DNA of 64,000 nt from Symbiodinium natans (Eukaryota; Sar; Dinophyceae; Suessiales; Symbiodiniaceae), in contig CAJNDS010002337.1 of assembly GCA_905221605.1 (NCBI GenBank), forward strand, positions 329,001 to 393,000, in the 5' to 3' direction. The notes under the pieces are model-generated. The model was not told the DNA's origin, made no database searches, and worked only from the letters and a program-made list of their open reading frames with translations. Position 1 is the stretch's first letter. Every line of letters begins with the position of its first letter. The translations under genes were made by a program, and so were the position numbers. This document shows positions 1 through 10,100 of the stretch, in pieces.

Positions 1-301
1 CCCAAACCCCAAACCCCAAACCCCAAACCCCAAACCCTAAACCCTAAACCTTAAACCCTACAAACCCTAAACCCTAAACCCCAAACCCCAAACCCCAAAC
101 CCTAAACCCTAAACCCTACACCCTAGACCCTAAACCCTACACCTTAAACCCCAAATCCCAAACCCCAAACCCTAAACCCTAAACCCTAAACCCTACACCC
201 TAAACCCTAAACCCTAAACCCTAAACCCTAAACCCTAAACCCTAAACCCTAAACCCTAAACCCTAAACCCTAAACCCTAAACCCTAAACCCTAAACCCTA
301 G
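1..301. repeat. Telomere-type array (CCCTAAA)n at window start
   Basis: About 43 tandem heptamers. The outer part mixes CCCCAAA, CCCTACA and CCCTAGA variants, while the inner 180-300 part is nearly pure CCCTAAA. The C-rich strand reading 5' to 3' is the orientation of a left chromosome end. Dozens of similar internal arrays in both orientations mean this cannot be taken as a true telomere. Confidence 0.9.
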
Positions 302-1700
302 CCTCAGAGGACCACCTCCAGGATGCGGAATCCCCCCATAGCTTGCCGCGCCGCAGCGCACGAGAATCCCCGATCTAACCCCTCTGCTGGGAGGTTTATG
401 GGTACTTACCAACCTAGGGTTTAGGGTTTAGGGTTCAGGGTTCAGAGTTTAAGGTTTAGGGTTTAGGGTTCAGAGTTTAAGGTTTAGGGTTTAGGGTTTA
501 GGGTTTAGGGCTCATGGTACTAATTGACCAATTAAAACTGTACTTATAACCCATACATAAGCCCCTTAAGTGCCCTAATATGGTTGTAAGTACAGCTATA
601 AGTAGAGGTATCATTGGTTAGTAAGTATCATGAACCTCCAAGTAATCCGAACATTGGAAACTTTTTTAGTGTTGACACGCTGCTGGGGAGCAACCAAGGG
701 ATTCATAGTTGGACCCCTCAAGGATGTACCCAAAGTTGTAGGACCTCAGGAAATCAGACCCCTTAGCTGGTTACAAGCTAACCGTAGAAATTTCTGAGTG
801 GCTGAAGGGTTGTTACGTAATGCTTTGTTTAAGGTTTAGGGTTTAGGGTTCAGGGTCCTCAGTCAAGCCATTTTGGAAGATTTCTTACTAGCAAGTAAAC
901 CCTAAAATCCTGCAATCCTAAGCTCAGCGCCTCCATCAAGGAACCGCAAGTGGGAGGATGCGAAGGTTGGGGTCCGGAGGGTTTAGCGCACCTGGCTTGC
1001 AGGGTCCCTTTCTTTGGACGGTTTAGGGTTTAGGGTTTAGGGTTTATAGGGTTTATAGGGTTTAGGGTTTATAGGGTTCAGGGTTTAGGGTTTAGGGTTT
1101 AGGGTTTAGGGTTTAGGGTTTAGGGTTTGGGATTTAAGGCCTGGGGGTTTTTCAGGTTAGAGTTTGAGGACTACGGGGTTCATAGGGCAGAAAGTTTCTA
1201 TAACGTTCGTCAACCAGAGAGCTGAACATCTGGAGCAACCCTATGAGGTTGGTTCCCTTGTTGATGTACTCCTACTCTTCCCATGATATTCCCTTAGAGG
1301 ATTAGGGTTTAGGGTTTAGGGTGCAGGGTTTAGGGTTTAGGGGATCTTTAAAAAGGGTCCCCAGACCCAGGGGTACCGGGTCCAAGGTAGGGTCCCACGA
1401 TGGAGCAGGCCAACGTGCGGAGCACACGGCGGGTGGCATTTGAGCCGCGGAATCGGCGTGACTCGCACTCCACACGGCTGGCGCGGCGCATGCCGCGCAG
1501 GCTTGGGATGGGATTCCCAGAAAGCCTAATAGGTTTAGGGTTTAGGAATTTAGGGTTTCGGGTTTAGGGTTTAGAGGCTGAATACCCCTCAAGGCCCGGG
1601 TGAATACCCCTCAATGCCCAGGACATGCTTTCGTTCGAGATAGTCCCTGAAGCATGTCGAGCAAGTGCCCGCAAGCACCCCTCGAACCCAACCAAAACCT
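302..1700. other. Subterminal mosaic, no gene seen
   Basis: This stretch holds TTTAGGG tracts at about 417-512, 1018-1135 and 1300-1340, separated by unique 100-200 bp pieces. A MITE of family A spans 388-644. The piece at 1588-1705 is the left flank of the retrotransposon. I see no convincing coding region. Confidence 0.6.
388..644. repeat. MITE family A with internal telomere tract
   Basis: The ends resemble the family A terminal inverted repeat (TACTTGGAGGTTCATGG and its complement). A TTTAGGG-type tract (about 415-512) splits it after the motif GGTACTTACCAACC. A related motif (GGTACTAATTGACC) resumes on the other side. The copy at 33763 is split at the same position. Confidence 0.7.
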
Positions 1701-1705
1701 CCAAC

Positions 1706-1957
1706 TGTTTGTTTCATTTGCTGAACAGCCTTCAATGTGCTGAGCTTGAAATCTCTTGATCCCTGTGCAAGCTCCGATAACCTTGCTTGCCGATGTACAT
1801 TTCTCAAACTCCACCAGGGATCCCTTTTGCCTATGCTTTCCTCATGGAGGCTACGTGGAAGCCCGTGATTGGGCAGCGATCGACGGCACTGAAAACGAAG
1901 GCCTGCTTCTGCACAGTGCCCTGGCTTTTGTGGTTGAGCCTTTGGTTGCTACCAGAA
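1706..1957 (+). repeat. 5' LTR (252 bp)
   Basis: It starts TGTTTGTTTC and ends CTACCAGAA. The right border is fixed by comparison with the 3' LTR: the two agree through GAA and then diverge. The end is therefore not the usual CA, but the CCAAC target duplication fits exactly at this border. Confidence 0.92.
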
Positions 1958-1958
1958 T

Positions 1959-1971
1959 TGGTAGCGGAGCC
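1959..1971 (+). promoter_or_regulatory. Primer binding site, tRNA-iMet type
   Basis: TGGTAGCGGAGCC lies one base after the LTR. It complements a tRNA 3' end reading GGCTCCGCTACCA, close to the metazoan-type initiator Met end (CUCUGCUACCA). Copia elements commonly prime from initiator Met tRNA. Confidence 0.75.
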
Positions 1972-2065
1972 TGCCCCAGGACAGGGGGCAGGTTCCAGGC
2001 GTGTGAAAAGGGAAGGACGTGAGCCTGATCCGCTTTGGTTCCCTGTACTCCGCTGCGAAGATCAT

Positions 2066-2986
2066 ATGCAGCAGCAACAGCCACAGATTCCATCATGGAA
2101 TGGAGATCAGCAGTCCTGGCAGGACTATGTCAGAAGAGTTCGCTTGGCATGGATGCAGACGCCTGAGAAGAAGAAGAACCTCCTGGGCGCCGCCCTGGCG
2201 GCCAGGCTTTCTGGTCGTGCTTGGGAGATATCGAGCGAGCTGGACCCCTTGGTGCTGCAGTCACGAGACGGCCCTGTGAAGCTGTTGAACTTTCTGGAGT
2301 CCAAGATGGCCAAGACACCTGTGCCCGATTTGGGCATACGGCTTGAGGAGATGTTCCTCCGGCTTCGACGTACGCCGGGATCCAGCATGTCCCAATGGGC
2401 GACCGAGGTGCGTGAGCACTACAAGAGACTTCAGCGTGCGATTGCCCGAGCCCGTGCTGGGCGGCCAGGCAAGCCTTCAAGTGCTGCATCTCCACGAGCC
2501 AAGCAAGGGAGCTCTTCTGCAGCCAGCCGACATGGCAGTCCCAGCAGGAGAAGGAGCTCGACGACCCTGGAGCCCGAGCCCAACCTTGACTTTGGCGACC
2601 TCGGCCATGACGGTGGTGAACCAGGGCTTCGTGATGATCCTGATAGAGACGTACCGGGTCGCATGCTTCAGCGACTCTTGCTGGTGACAATCAGACTTCC
2701 GGTCCCTGGAGTGCCGAGGACTGGGAACAGTGGTACCGAGGAAGATGGCAATCGCCCTCGCCTCGACGACGCGCATGGCATGACCTTGATGATGACGATG
2801 GACGAGATGAACTTCTATCTGAACCCCAATGGGAGCAGTTCGAGTACCAGGACATTGAGGTGCTTCCCTCAGAGATCCTGGGCTGGATGCTCCTTCGTCG
2901 ATCTGGTTTGCCTGGACACGCGCGTCTTGCAGTTTTGTCCGCGACTGGCAACAGTCTGGAATTCGACCTGGTGGAGAAGGCTTTGA
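2066..2986 (+). CDS. gag: gag, N-terminal part (frame 2)
   Basis: An open frame runs from inside the LTR (1787), but the likely start is ATG 2066, just after the primer site region, giving MQQQQPQIPSWNGDQQSW. It encodes a helical capsid-like stretch (WQDYVRRVRLAW, then LARLSGRAWEISSEL in rough outline) followed by an Arg/Ser/Ala-rich linker near 2440-2560. Sense-like sequence in this frame fades around 2640-2690. The acidic, Trp-rich continuation is in frame 1, which is open from 2647. The two frames overlap at 2647-2986, so a -1 shift joins them. I see no classical slippery heptamer there. A one-base indel in this copy or an intron are alternatives. Confidence 0.8.
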   Translation: MQQQQPQIPSWNGDQQSWQDYVRRVRLAWMQTPEKKKNLLGAALAARLSGRAWEISSELDPLVLQSRDGPVKLLNFLESKMAKTPVPDLGIRLEEMFLRLRRTPGSSMSQWATEVREHYKRLQRAIARARAGRPGKPSSAASPRAKQGSSSAASRHGSPSRRRSSTTLEPEPNLDFGDLGHDGGEPGLRDDPDRDVPGRMLQRLLLVTIRLPVPGVPRTGNSGTEEDGNRPRLDDAHGMTLMMTMDEMNFYLNPNGSSSSTRTLRCFPQRSWAGCSFVDLVCLDTRVLQFCPRLATVWNSTWWRRL

Positions 2987-4191
2987 GAGACCAAGAAGAA
3001 GAGTTACTTGCAGCTGAGCGTCAGCGAGAACATCGAGACGTCAGGGTGCGCCGCTCCTACTGGGCGGAAGATCAAGGGGAGTGGGGTCTGATGAACTCTG
3101 CGATTGACGATGGAGAGGACGCCGACGTGCACTGGGTTGGCTCCAGACTCCCACCCGAGGTCTATGCTGCTGAGGTCCCGGAGGATTGGGAGATCGAGTC
3201 TCCTGATGGCCAGATGATTCAGTGGACCTGGCACGAAGGCGAGTACTACACGCAAGATGCTGATGGCATTTGGTGGTCGTGGGCTGACTCGAAGCCTTGG
3301 CTGGACATAGACGAGTGCTACCAGATTGACCCAGAAGCTGCAAAGGACCTTGCCGAGACCTATGCGAATTTCGAGGCCAAGGTCCGAAACTTTCGTGAAT
3401 CCCGCCAGCTGGTGGCATCAAGGAATGCCTCCCGAGGTTTCTTCCCGCTCTCGAAGGGCAAGGGCAAAGGAAAAGGCAAAGGAAAGTCTTTTGGTGGCCT
3501 TGGAAAAGGGAAGAACAAGGGGCAGCCTTCCGTTCTTGCTGTAGACTCTGGAAAAGGGAAGGGCGGCCAACGACCGGGCAGCGCAACTTACACCGGGTGC
3601 TTTGTATGTGGCTCCAAGGACCATGACTACCGATCATGTCCAAAGAGGAATTCTTCGTCTCGGTCCGGTGCTACTTCGACGTCGTTCACAGTTACATCCT
3701 CGATCTACATGGTGGGCAATGAGGACACAGGCCATGAGTCCGAGGTGGAACTCCAGCCGGACCATGACGAGCCTCAGCTCCTCTGCTACACCGAGATCAA
3801 GGAATTTGAGCAGGAGAAGGGTGAAGACAAAGACCTGACCGAGTGGGCGACGGCTATGGCAACCTCCGGACAGATGTATCCTGGCTTCGGCATTGTGGAC
3901 TCTGGCGCCACGGAGACCGTGGGTTCGCTGGAGGCCATCGAGGCAGTGATGCAGCGCAGACGCGCCGCCCTGGGCCTGGAAACGGTGAGTGTGTTCCCCG
4001 ATGCAGCCCGCTCCTTCCGCTTTGGCAACGGCGAGGAAAAGTCCGCTTCGAGCTACCTGCACTTGCCCCAGCTTCTGAACCACCAGCGTGTGAGTCTGGG
4101 CGTCTTCAGCTTGGATGTGCCAGGTGTCCCCATCTTGATTGGCATAAAGACTCTCAAGAAGCTTGGGGCAACAGTGGATTTCGAGTCCTGA
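2647..4191 (+). CDS. gag-pro: gag C-terminal part, nucleocapsid and aspartic protease (frame 1)
   Basis: Frame 1 is open from 2647. Clear coding sense starts near 2690 (PWSAEDWEQWYRGRW), well before the first ATG at 2860. A Gly-Lys repeat linker lies at about 3455-3560. A CX2CX4HX4C zinc knuckle follows, with Cys codons at 3598, 3607 and 3637 and His at 3622. The protease motif DSGAT is at 3898-3912, and the protease C-terminal motif is near PILIGIKTL. The frame ends at TGA 4189-4191, directly after VDFES. The same frame continues open with copia-like sense on the far side (HVIFKRIDPSISIPL, then GHLMIDL), so the TGA is a single interruption of one polyprotein. Confidence 0.88.
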   Translation, partial: RRTGSHASATLAGDNQTSGPWSAEDWEQWYRGRWQSPSPRRRAWHDLDDDDGRDELLSEPQWEQFEYQDIEVLPSEILGWMLLRRSGLPGHARLAVLSATGNSLEFDLVEKALRDQEEELLAAERQREHRDVRVRRSYWAEDQGEWGLMNSAIDDGEDADVHWVGSRLPPEVYAAEVPEDWEIESPDGQMIQWTWHEGEYYTQDADGIWWSWADSKPWLDIDECYQIDPEAAKDLAETYANFEAKVRNFRESRQLVASRNASRGFFPLSKGKGKGKGKGKSFGGLGKGKNKGQPSVLAVDSGKGKGGQRPGSATYTGCFVCGSKDHDYRSCPKRNSSSRSGATSTSFTVTSSIYMVGNEDTGHESEVELQPDHDEPQLLCYTEIKEFEQEKGEDKDLTEWATAMATSGQMYPGFGIVDSGATETVGSLEAIEAVMQRRRAALGLETVSVFPDAARSFRFGNGEEKSASSYLHLPQLLNHQRVSLGVFSLDVPGVPILIGIKTLKKLGATVDFES

Positions 4192-7100
4192 CATGTCATT
4201 TTCAAGAGGATTGATCCGTCCATCAGCATCCCACTGGCTGAAAGCCCAAGTGGCCACCTGATGATAGATCTGACAAGGGACTGGCTACAGGGAGCTTCCA
4301 TGTTCCGTAGCGATGCACAACGGCCTTTGAGCTTTCTTTGCAAGTCCCCCGCGCAGTACAAGGACCGCAATGCCACTAGTTCAGGGGTGCCACAATGTGA
4401 TCTACCAGAGCCTAGCAGTGAGGGGGTTAGACACGCACATGCTGTCCACGAAACAGTTTGCCATGATGCACATGTCTCAGTTTGTCATACAGAACATGAT
4501 GCAGTCGGTCATGATGATCGGAGTGATGAACCCGAGCCGGGGACATGTCAACTTGGAGATGTGACGTCTACTTCCTCGCTTCCGCAGACAATGGGCTCAG
4601 CACCTAGCTTTGCCATTGGAGTGGCCAGCGCGGTTCTTTGCAACAATGGCTTCGAACAGCCAAGCCGCGGAGACCTTCAATTCGAGCTCTCCCACGGAGA
4701 CATCCTCCTCGAGAGCACCAACTACCCCCGCCTCCAGTGTCATGAACGAGACCAGCAACCAGAAGGACAAGAAGAAGAAGAAAGAACGCAACCCGCTGAG
4801 TCTCGAGGAGAGATACGACTTCACGAGAGCAGTGGGGCCGGATCCTCGGGACGGTCGGACTCAGGGATACCCGTGTCATGGACAGCGCGAGGAGATGGCC
4901 ATGGGACGCGGTTCCCTGAGTGGATCCAATGCCCACGGCCTTTGGAAGGTCTGCTCCCGATGCAAGTTGCGGATCCTCTACGTCCCTGCTTTCGGGGCCC
5001 ACGCCCACTACCGCCAGGCAGGGCCTCTTCCCTCCGACGTGGCCACGACCGTCGAGAAGGTGAAGGAGAAGGAGACAAAAGGGGAGACCATCCCTCCCAA
5101 GACCTTGGCAGCCAAGACTGTGGCATTGGAGGGAGCAGAACAGAGCATGCTTCGTCGACTCGAGCAGATCCGCACGCAGAAGGAGAAGTCTTTGGGAATG
5201 ACCACGATGCCGAAGGGCCGGGGAAAAGGAAAGTCACCTTCAGCGCCAATGCCAACGACCATGAACTACGAGCACACGAACTCCGAGGAGATGGCCAAGA
5301 CCCCGGGACGCAAGAAGGCACGGGAGCAGGACAGCGAGCAGTTGGAGTTCGAGAGCCGAGAAACCCCGGATTCATGGACCCGAGTGGAGGAACCGACAGC
5401 ATGATCGCTGCCGCTCAGTGCGAGATTTCTGGTGTGGAAGTCCAAGCCCGGGAACAACGTCTGTGTGGAGATTTTTCCTTCGAGGCCTGTACCCTTTTGG
5501 TTGACGAAATGCTGGGCAGCGGACCTACATCTTCGAAGCGACGAGGTGTGAGTGATGCTGCTGATGGTGGACGTTACCTAACGTTCGGCATGTACAAGCA
5601 TGGTCCAATGATAGGAGTCACTAAGCTCACCGTGGCCTACAGGGAGTTTGTCAAGTACATGAACTCCTTCATGAGAGCGCATCTTCCTGAAGACTTCGGT
5701 TGGACCAGCTTCATCGTCTCCTTGGATGTGAACATGCCGCCTCATCGCGATCTACACAACTGTGGCCTGAATGCAGTCTTTGGTCTTGGCAGCTACAAGA
5801 ACGGACAGCTATGGATTCAAGATGATGACGTGGCTGTGGATCCTGCCCATTGTGAGTGGCGTTCAAGGTCAGATGGAGATCAAGTTCCTGGCAGTCTTCA
5901 TGAGACCTGCCGGAAAGTCGTGGTTTTCGATCCACAAAGGCTACATGCTACCTCTTCATGGGAAGGACGCCGTGTGATTGTGACTGCATATTCCGTGGCA
6001 GGGTTTGAGTCAGCATGTGTGGCCCTGAAGAGGGAGCTCCGTTTGTTTCGTTTCCTTCCACCTCGCTCGACCCCTCGAAGAGCTTCGGATGGCATGATCC
6101 TGGACCTCGATGAGGACGACTGTGCGTATGCCAAGGTTGCCTTAAATGACGAGCAGAAGGAGTTCTTAGAACAAGCTCTACATGAAGCCTGCGAGGATGT
6201 GAGTGACGTTCTGTTTGCTATGCCTCGACGACAGAAGAGCGAGACGGACTATGTGGAAGTGGGAGGCATGGAGGCCTCCGGCATATGTCGGCTGGTTCAG
6301 CAGGGCGGCTGGAAAGTGAAACATCTTTCCCCAGTGGACTACGATATGAGCGGTGGCGTCTCCACTCGAAATGCCTTCACGCTCTGTGAGAAACAGCGAC
6401 CTATGTGGATGATGTTGCAGCTGCCGCACCGAGCCTTTGATGATGGAGCCTCCGACGGCTCAGGGGTGCGAACTGCGCGGCGACTGCAGCGTGGGAGAAA
6501 GCTGCTTCGCAACTTCATCAGTCTGCTCAAGGACCAGATCGCTCGCGGAGGTGAATGGATCGTGATAGCCCCGACGTCCTCGAGAGTATGGAAGGAACGA
6601 GATTGCCGAGGCCTTCTACATGATCTTATGGACAAGGGCCAGTCATATGTGACCACTGTCGGAGGTGCCATCTCTGGTGGTCAAAAAGGGACGATGAGAC
6701 TCATTACCTCTTCTCAGAGTGTGCAGCAAAGAATGTCCATGATGAATCGCGAGCATCGTGTTGAGAAGGGTGACAAGATGTTGCAAGGCCTGGTGGAGGG
6801 AATGTTAAGTCCGGAGGCAACAACCGACGAATGCGCCTTTGGACTGCGAGATGAGCCTCTGCTGGATGATGCCTTGACACCTGAAGGGAAGAAGAGGGCG
6901 CAGAAGCTCCTTCGCACCCTCCATGTTCGGTCAGGGCATCCTTCGAATCAGACCCTGGCATCCATGTTACGTGGAAGGGGGGTACACCATGAGATTGTAA
7001 AGATGGCCTTGGAGATGCAGTGCCAGGATTGTTTAGAGACCAGGCTCGCGACGCCTCCCCCAGCTGTGTCCCTACAACAATCCGAGGTTCCCTGGAAGGT

Positions 7101-10100
7101 GATCGTGTTGGACAATGCGGAGTTCCGTGTGGGTGATCAGGTGATCCACTTTATGCTGATCGTGGACGAGGCTACTCACCTGGCAACCGCAACCGAGATT
7201 TTCCGACGACATGTGGATGAAGGGAGAAACGCCACTGGAGAAGAGGCCCTTCTCGCCATCGAGAAAAGCTGGATTCAGATGTTCGGATACCCCGATCGCA
7301 TCCGCTTGGACCCTGAAGGATGTTTCAGGTCACGACTCCTGGAAGACTGGGCAGCCGAGCGGGGCATCGAGATTTTTCCGAATCCTGGTGAAGCACACCA
7401 TCAGACTGGCTTGGTGGAGTCCCTCATCGGCAAGATCAAAGCAGATGCCACGACTCTCTTGCATGGAGAAGAAATGGACCCATACCGAGCCATCCTGAAC
7501 ATGGTGACGGCTCACAACTCGATCCACCGAGTCCAAGGCTTCTCCCCCGCGCAATGGGCGTTCGGCCGTGATTTTTCTTTCGGCGGTCGCCTATTTGAGA
7601 GTGACCAACAACTTCCTGCCATCGAACGTCAAGCAGATCCAAGACATGCTTTTGGACAGTCATTGAATACTCGCATGGCTGCAGAGGAAGTGTACCGGAA
7701 GTCGACGGCGGCATTCCAATTGAGCAGGCTTCTCAACATGCGGACCAGATCTCAGCAAACCTTTCTCCCAGGTGATGTCGTGTTCTACAGGAGGGAGAAA
7801 GTGCCGGCTGATAAGCCAGCACATGAAACCCTGGGCATCCCGAAGGCGAAGATGGCCAGATGGTGGGGTCCCGGAAGAGTTGTCGCTTCCGAGACAAGGT
7901 CCGATGAGAAAACAAGGAGGCCAGCTCAGGTTGTGTGGATTGTGTCAGCTGGAAGACTGAAGCGGTGTTCCCCAGATCAGCTCAGACATGCTTCAGACCG
8001 TGAACGAATCCTAGCCGACAGTGCCCATGAGCAAATCACTCCTGGCTGGACCTTTCACAGCTTGATGCAGGGTCTTGGAACAGGACACTACGACATCTAC
8101 GACGACTATGTGTTGCCTGAGGACCGGAGCAGCGCCACCTTTCGGAGAACTGGAAGTCGTGCCCCAAGGTCAAGGACTCCGGCGAGAAGTGTGGCACCAC
8201 ATCCTCCAGATGCAGAGATGGAAGGCGTTAAGCCAAGAGCTGAAGTGTCATCCAGAAAAGAAGTTCCAAGAGCCGAAGTGTCCTCCAGAAAAGAAGTTCC
8301 AAGAGCCGAAGTGTCCCCTAGGATTCAGAGTACGAGCAGCGGCAGTGGTGGTCAAGGCGAGCCATTTAGTCTGCAGAAATACCTACAGGACCCCAGCTAT
8401 GAGCCTGACATCTTCCGGAAGGCAATGGAGCGTCGTGCGCATTCCCCAACCCTGGGCGACCTCCTGGATGAGCCTCGCTTCAAGCAAGCACGCGCGCAGC
8501 ATGAACGGCAAGACCGACCTCTACATGTCATTCAACGAGAAGGACAAGCAGGGCTTCCTTCTCACGCCATGCAAGATGCTCAACCAGACCCTTCCTTTCT
8601 CGGCTACATGGAGGAGATGCAAGAGGATGAATCCATCATGTGCTCCTTTGATGTGACCCTGCCAGAGAAAGAAAGTCAGTGGAAACGCTTCAGACGAGAT
8701 CCCTCAGCGTGGTTGGTGAAGGGCATGAGGAAGCAGGAGGTGCAGTACAAGCGACTTGGGCCTGAGGAACGTACTGGCTTTGACAAAGCCAAAGAAGCAG
8801 AGGTGGAGCAGTGGGTCAAAGAGATGGCGGCAAAGAAAGTGTCCACCTATGTGCCTCCTGAGCGCGTGATGCGGATGAGATGGGTGCTCACTTATAAAGA
8901 CACAGGAGCACCCAAGGCAAGGATGGTTGTGGTTGGCTTTGAAGATCCAGATCTGGAGACGTTGGTGAGTTCGAGTCCGACTATGTCACGAAGAACCCGA
9001 CAGATGTTCTACCTCATGACAAAGCTCCAGGGATGGTCTTCGATGAAAGCCGATGTGAAGGCGGCGTTCTTGCAGGGGAGCTCCTCGCAACTTGCTCGCA
9101 ACGTGTTCGCGCGACCAACCCCGGAACTAGCCAAGGCTCTCCATGTTCCGGAGGGCCATGCCATACAAATTGTCAAGGCCGCGTACGGATTAGTAAATGC
9201 TCCAGCCGAATGGTTCAGAGATGTAAACCGCACTTTGACTGGGTTGGGCATGCAACAACTCAAGAGTGAACCGTGCGCCTGGAGGCTGGTGAAGCAAACA
9301 CCCGCCGGTCCGCGTCTGATAGGCTTGATAGCTGCACACGTGGACGACTTCCTGCTGTCAGGCAACGAGGCATGTGAGGAGTGGCATGAAGTGGTCAGCA
9401 AGTTCTACGCGAAGTACCGCTGGTCCCCATGGGAAGTGTCACCATACAACCACTGTGGCGTGCGAATCCAGGAATCGAACAACGAGGTCACCATGGATCA
9501 GTCCACCTACTGCGGCACCCTGGAGCAGATTGAGTACCAGAAGCGAGATGAAAACCTGCCGGCGACTGCTGAGGAGGTGTCTCAGTTGAGAGGCTTGTTG
9601 GGTGGCATTCAGTGGAGAGCGTACTCAACGGCTCCTCAACATCTCGCAGTGCTGAGCATGCTCCAATCCCAGGTGAGCAAGGCGACTGTGAAAACCCTGA
9701 TGATGGCCAACAAACTATGCCGAGAAGTATATCATCAACGCCAGAATGTCCTGAAGGTGGTCAACCTCGAGATCGCCCCGGAGGATGTCACATTTGTGGC
9801 ATGGTGCGACGCGGCAGTCGGAAATCGACCCGATCTTGCATCAACGGGCGGCTATGTCATAGCAGCTACAACGCCAGAGATACTCAAGGGCAACGTAGCA
9901 CCCACTGTGCCAGTGGCATGGCGCTCGGGAAAGTTGCCCCGTGTAGCTCGCTCCAGCTTGTCGGCCGAGACTCAGGCTTGCAGCGAGGCCGAGGAGGAGC
10001 TCATGTATGTGAGATTCCAATGGTACGAGATGTGCGGTCACCCAGTGGATCTTCGCAAGGCGGCTGAAACAGCAAGAAACATTGCTGGAGTGATTGTCAC

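Noticed and set aside
1-301. True chromosome end
   Set aside because: Orientation fits, but identical arrays occur throughout the window in both orientations, and the outermost units are variant rather than pure.
860-885. Dinoflagellate spliced-leader RNA gene (CCATTTTGG word; also TTTTGGCTC near 60578)
   Set aside because: Only 9-12 bases match, with no following donor or Sm-like site.
1787-2065. Gag start at ATG 1787 inside the LTR
   Set aside because: It lies upstream of the primer site in LTR sequence; ATG 2066 follows the primer site and precedes the conserved-looking part.
4261-5400. The N-terminal 380 residues of the 2,044-codon frame as real pol sequence
   Set aside because: From about 4646 to 5400 frame 1 reads like a shadow (Arg/Gly/His/Glu-rich), while frame 2 is protein-like. 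I place the convincing pol start at ATG 5401.
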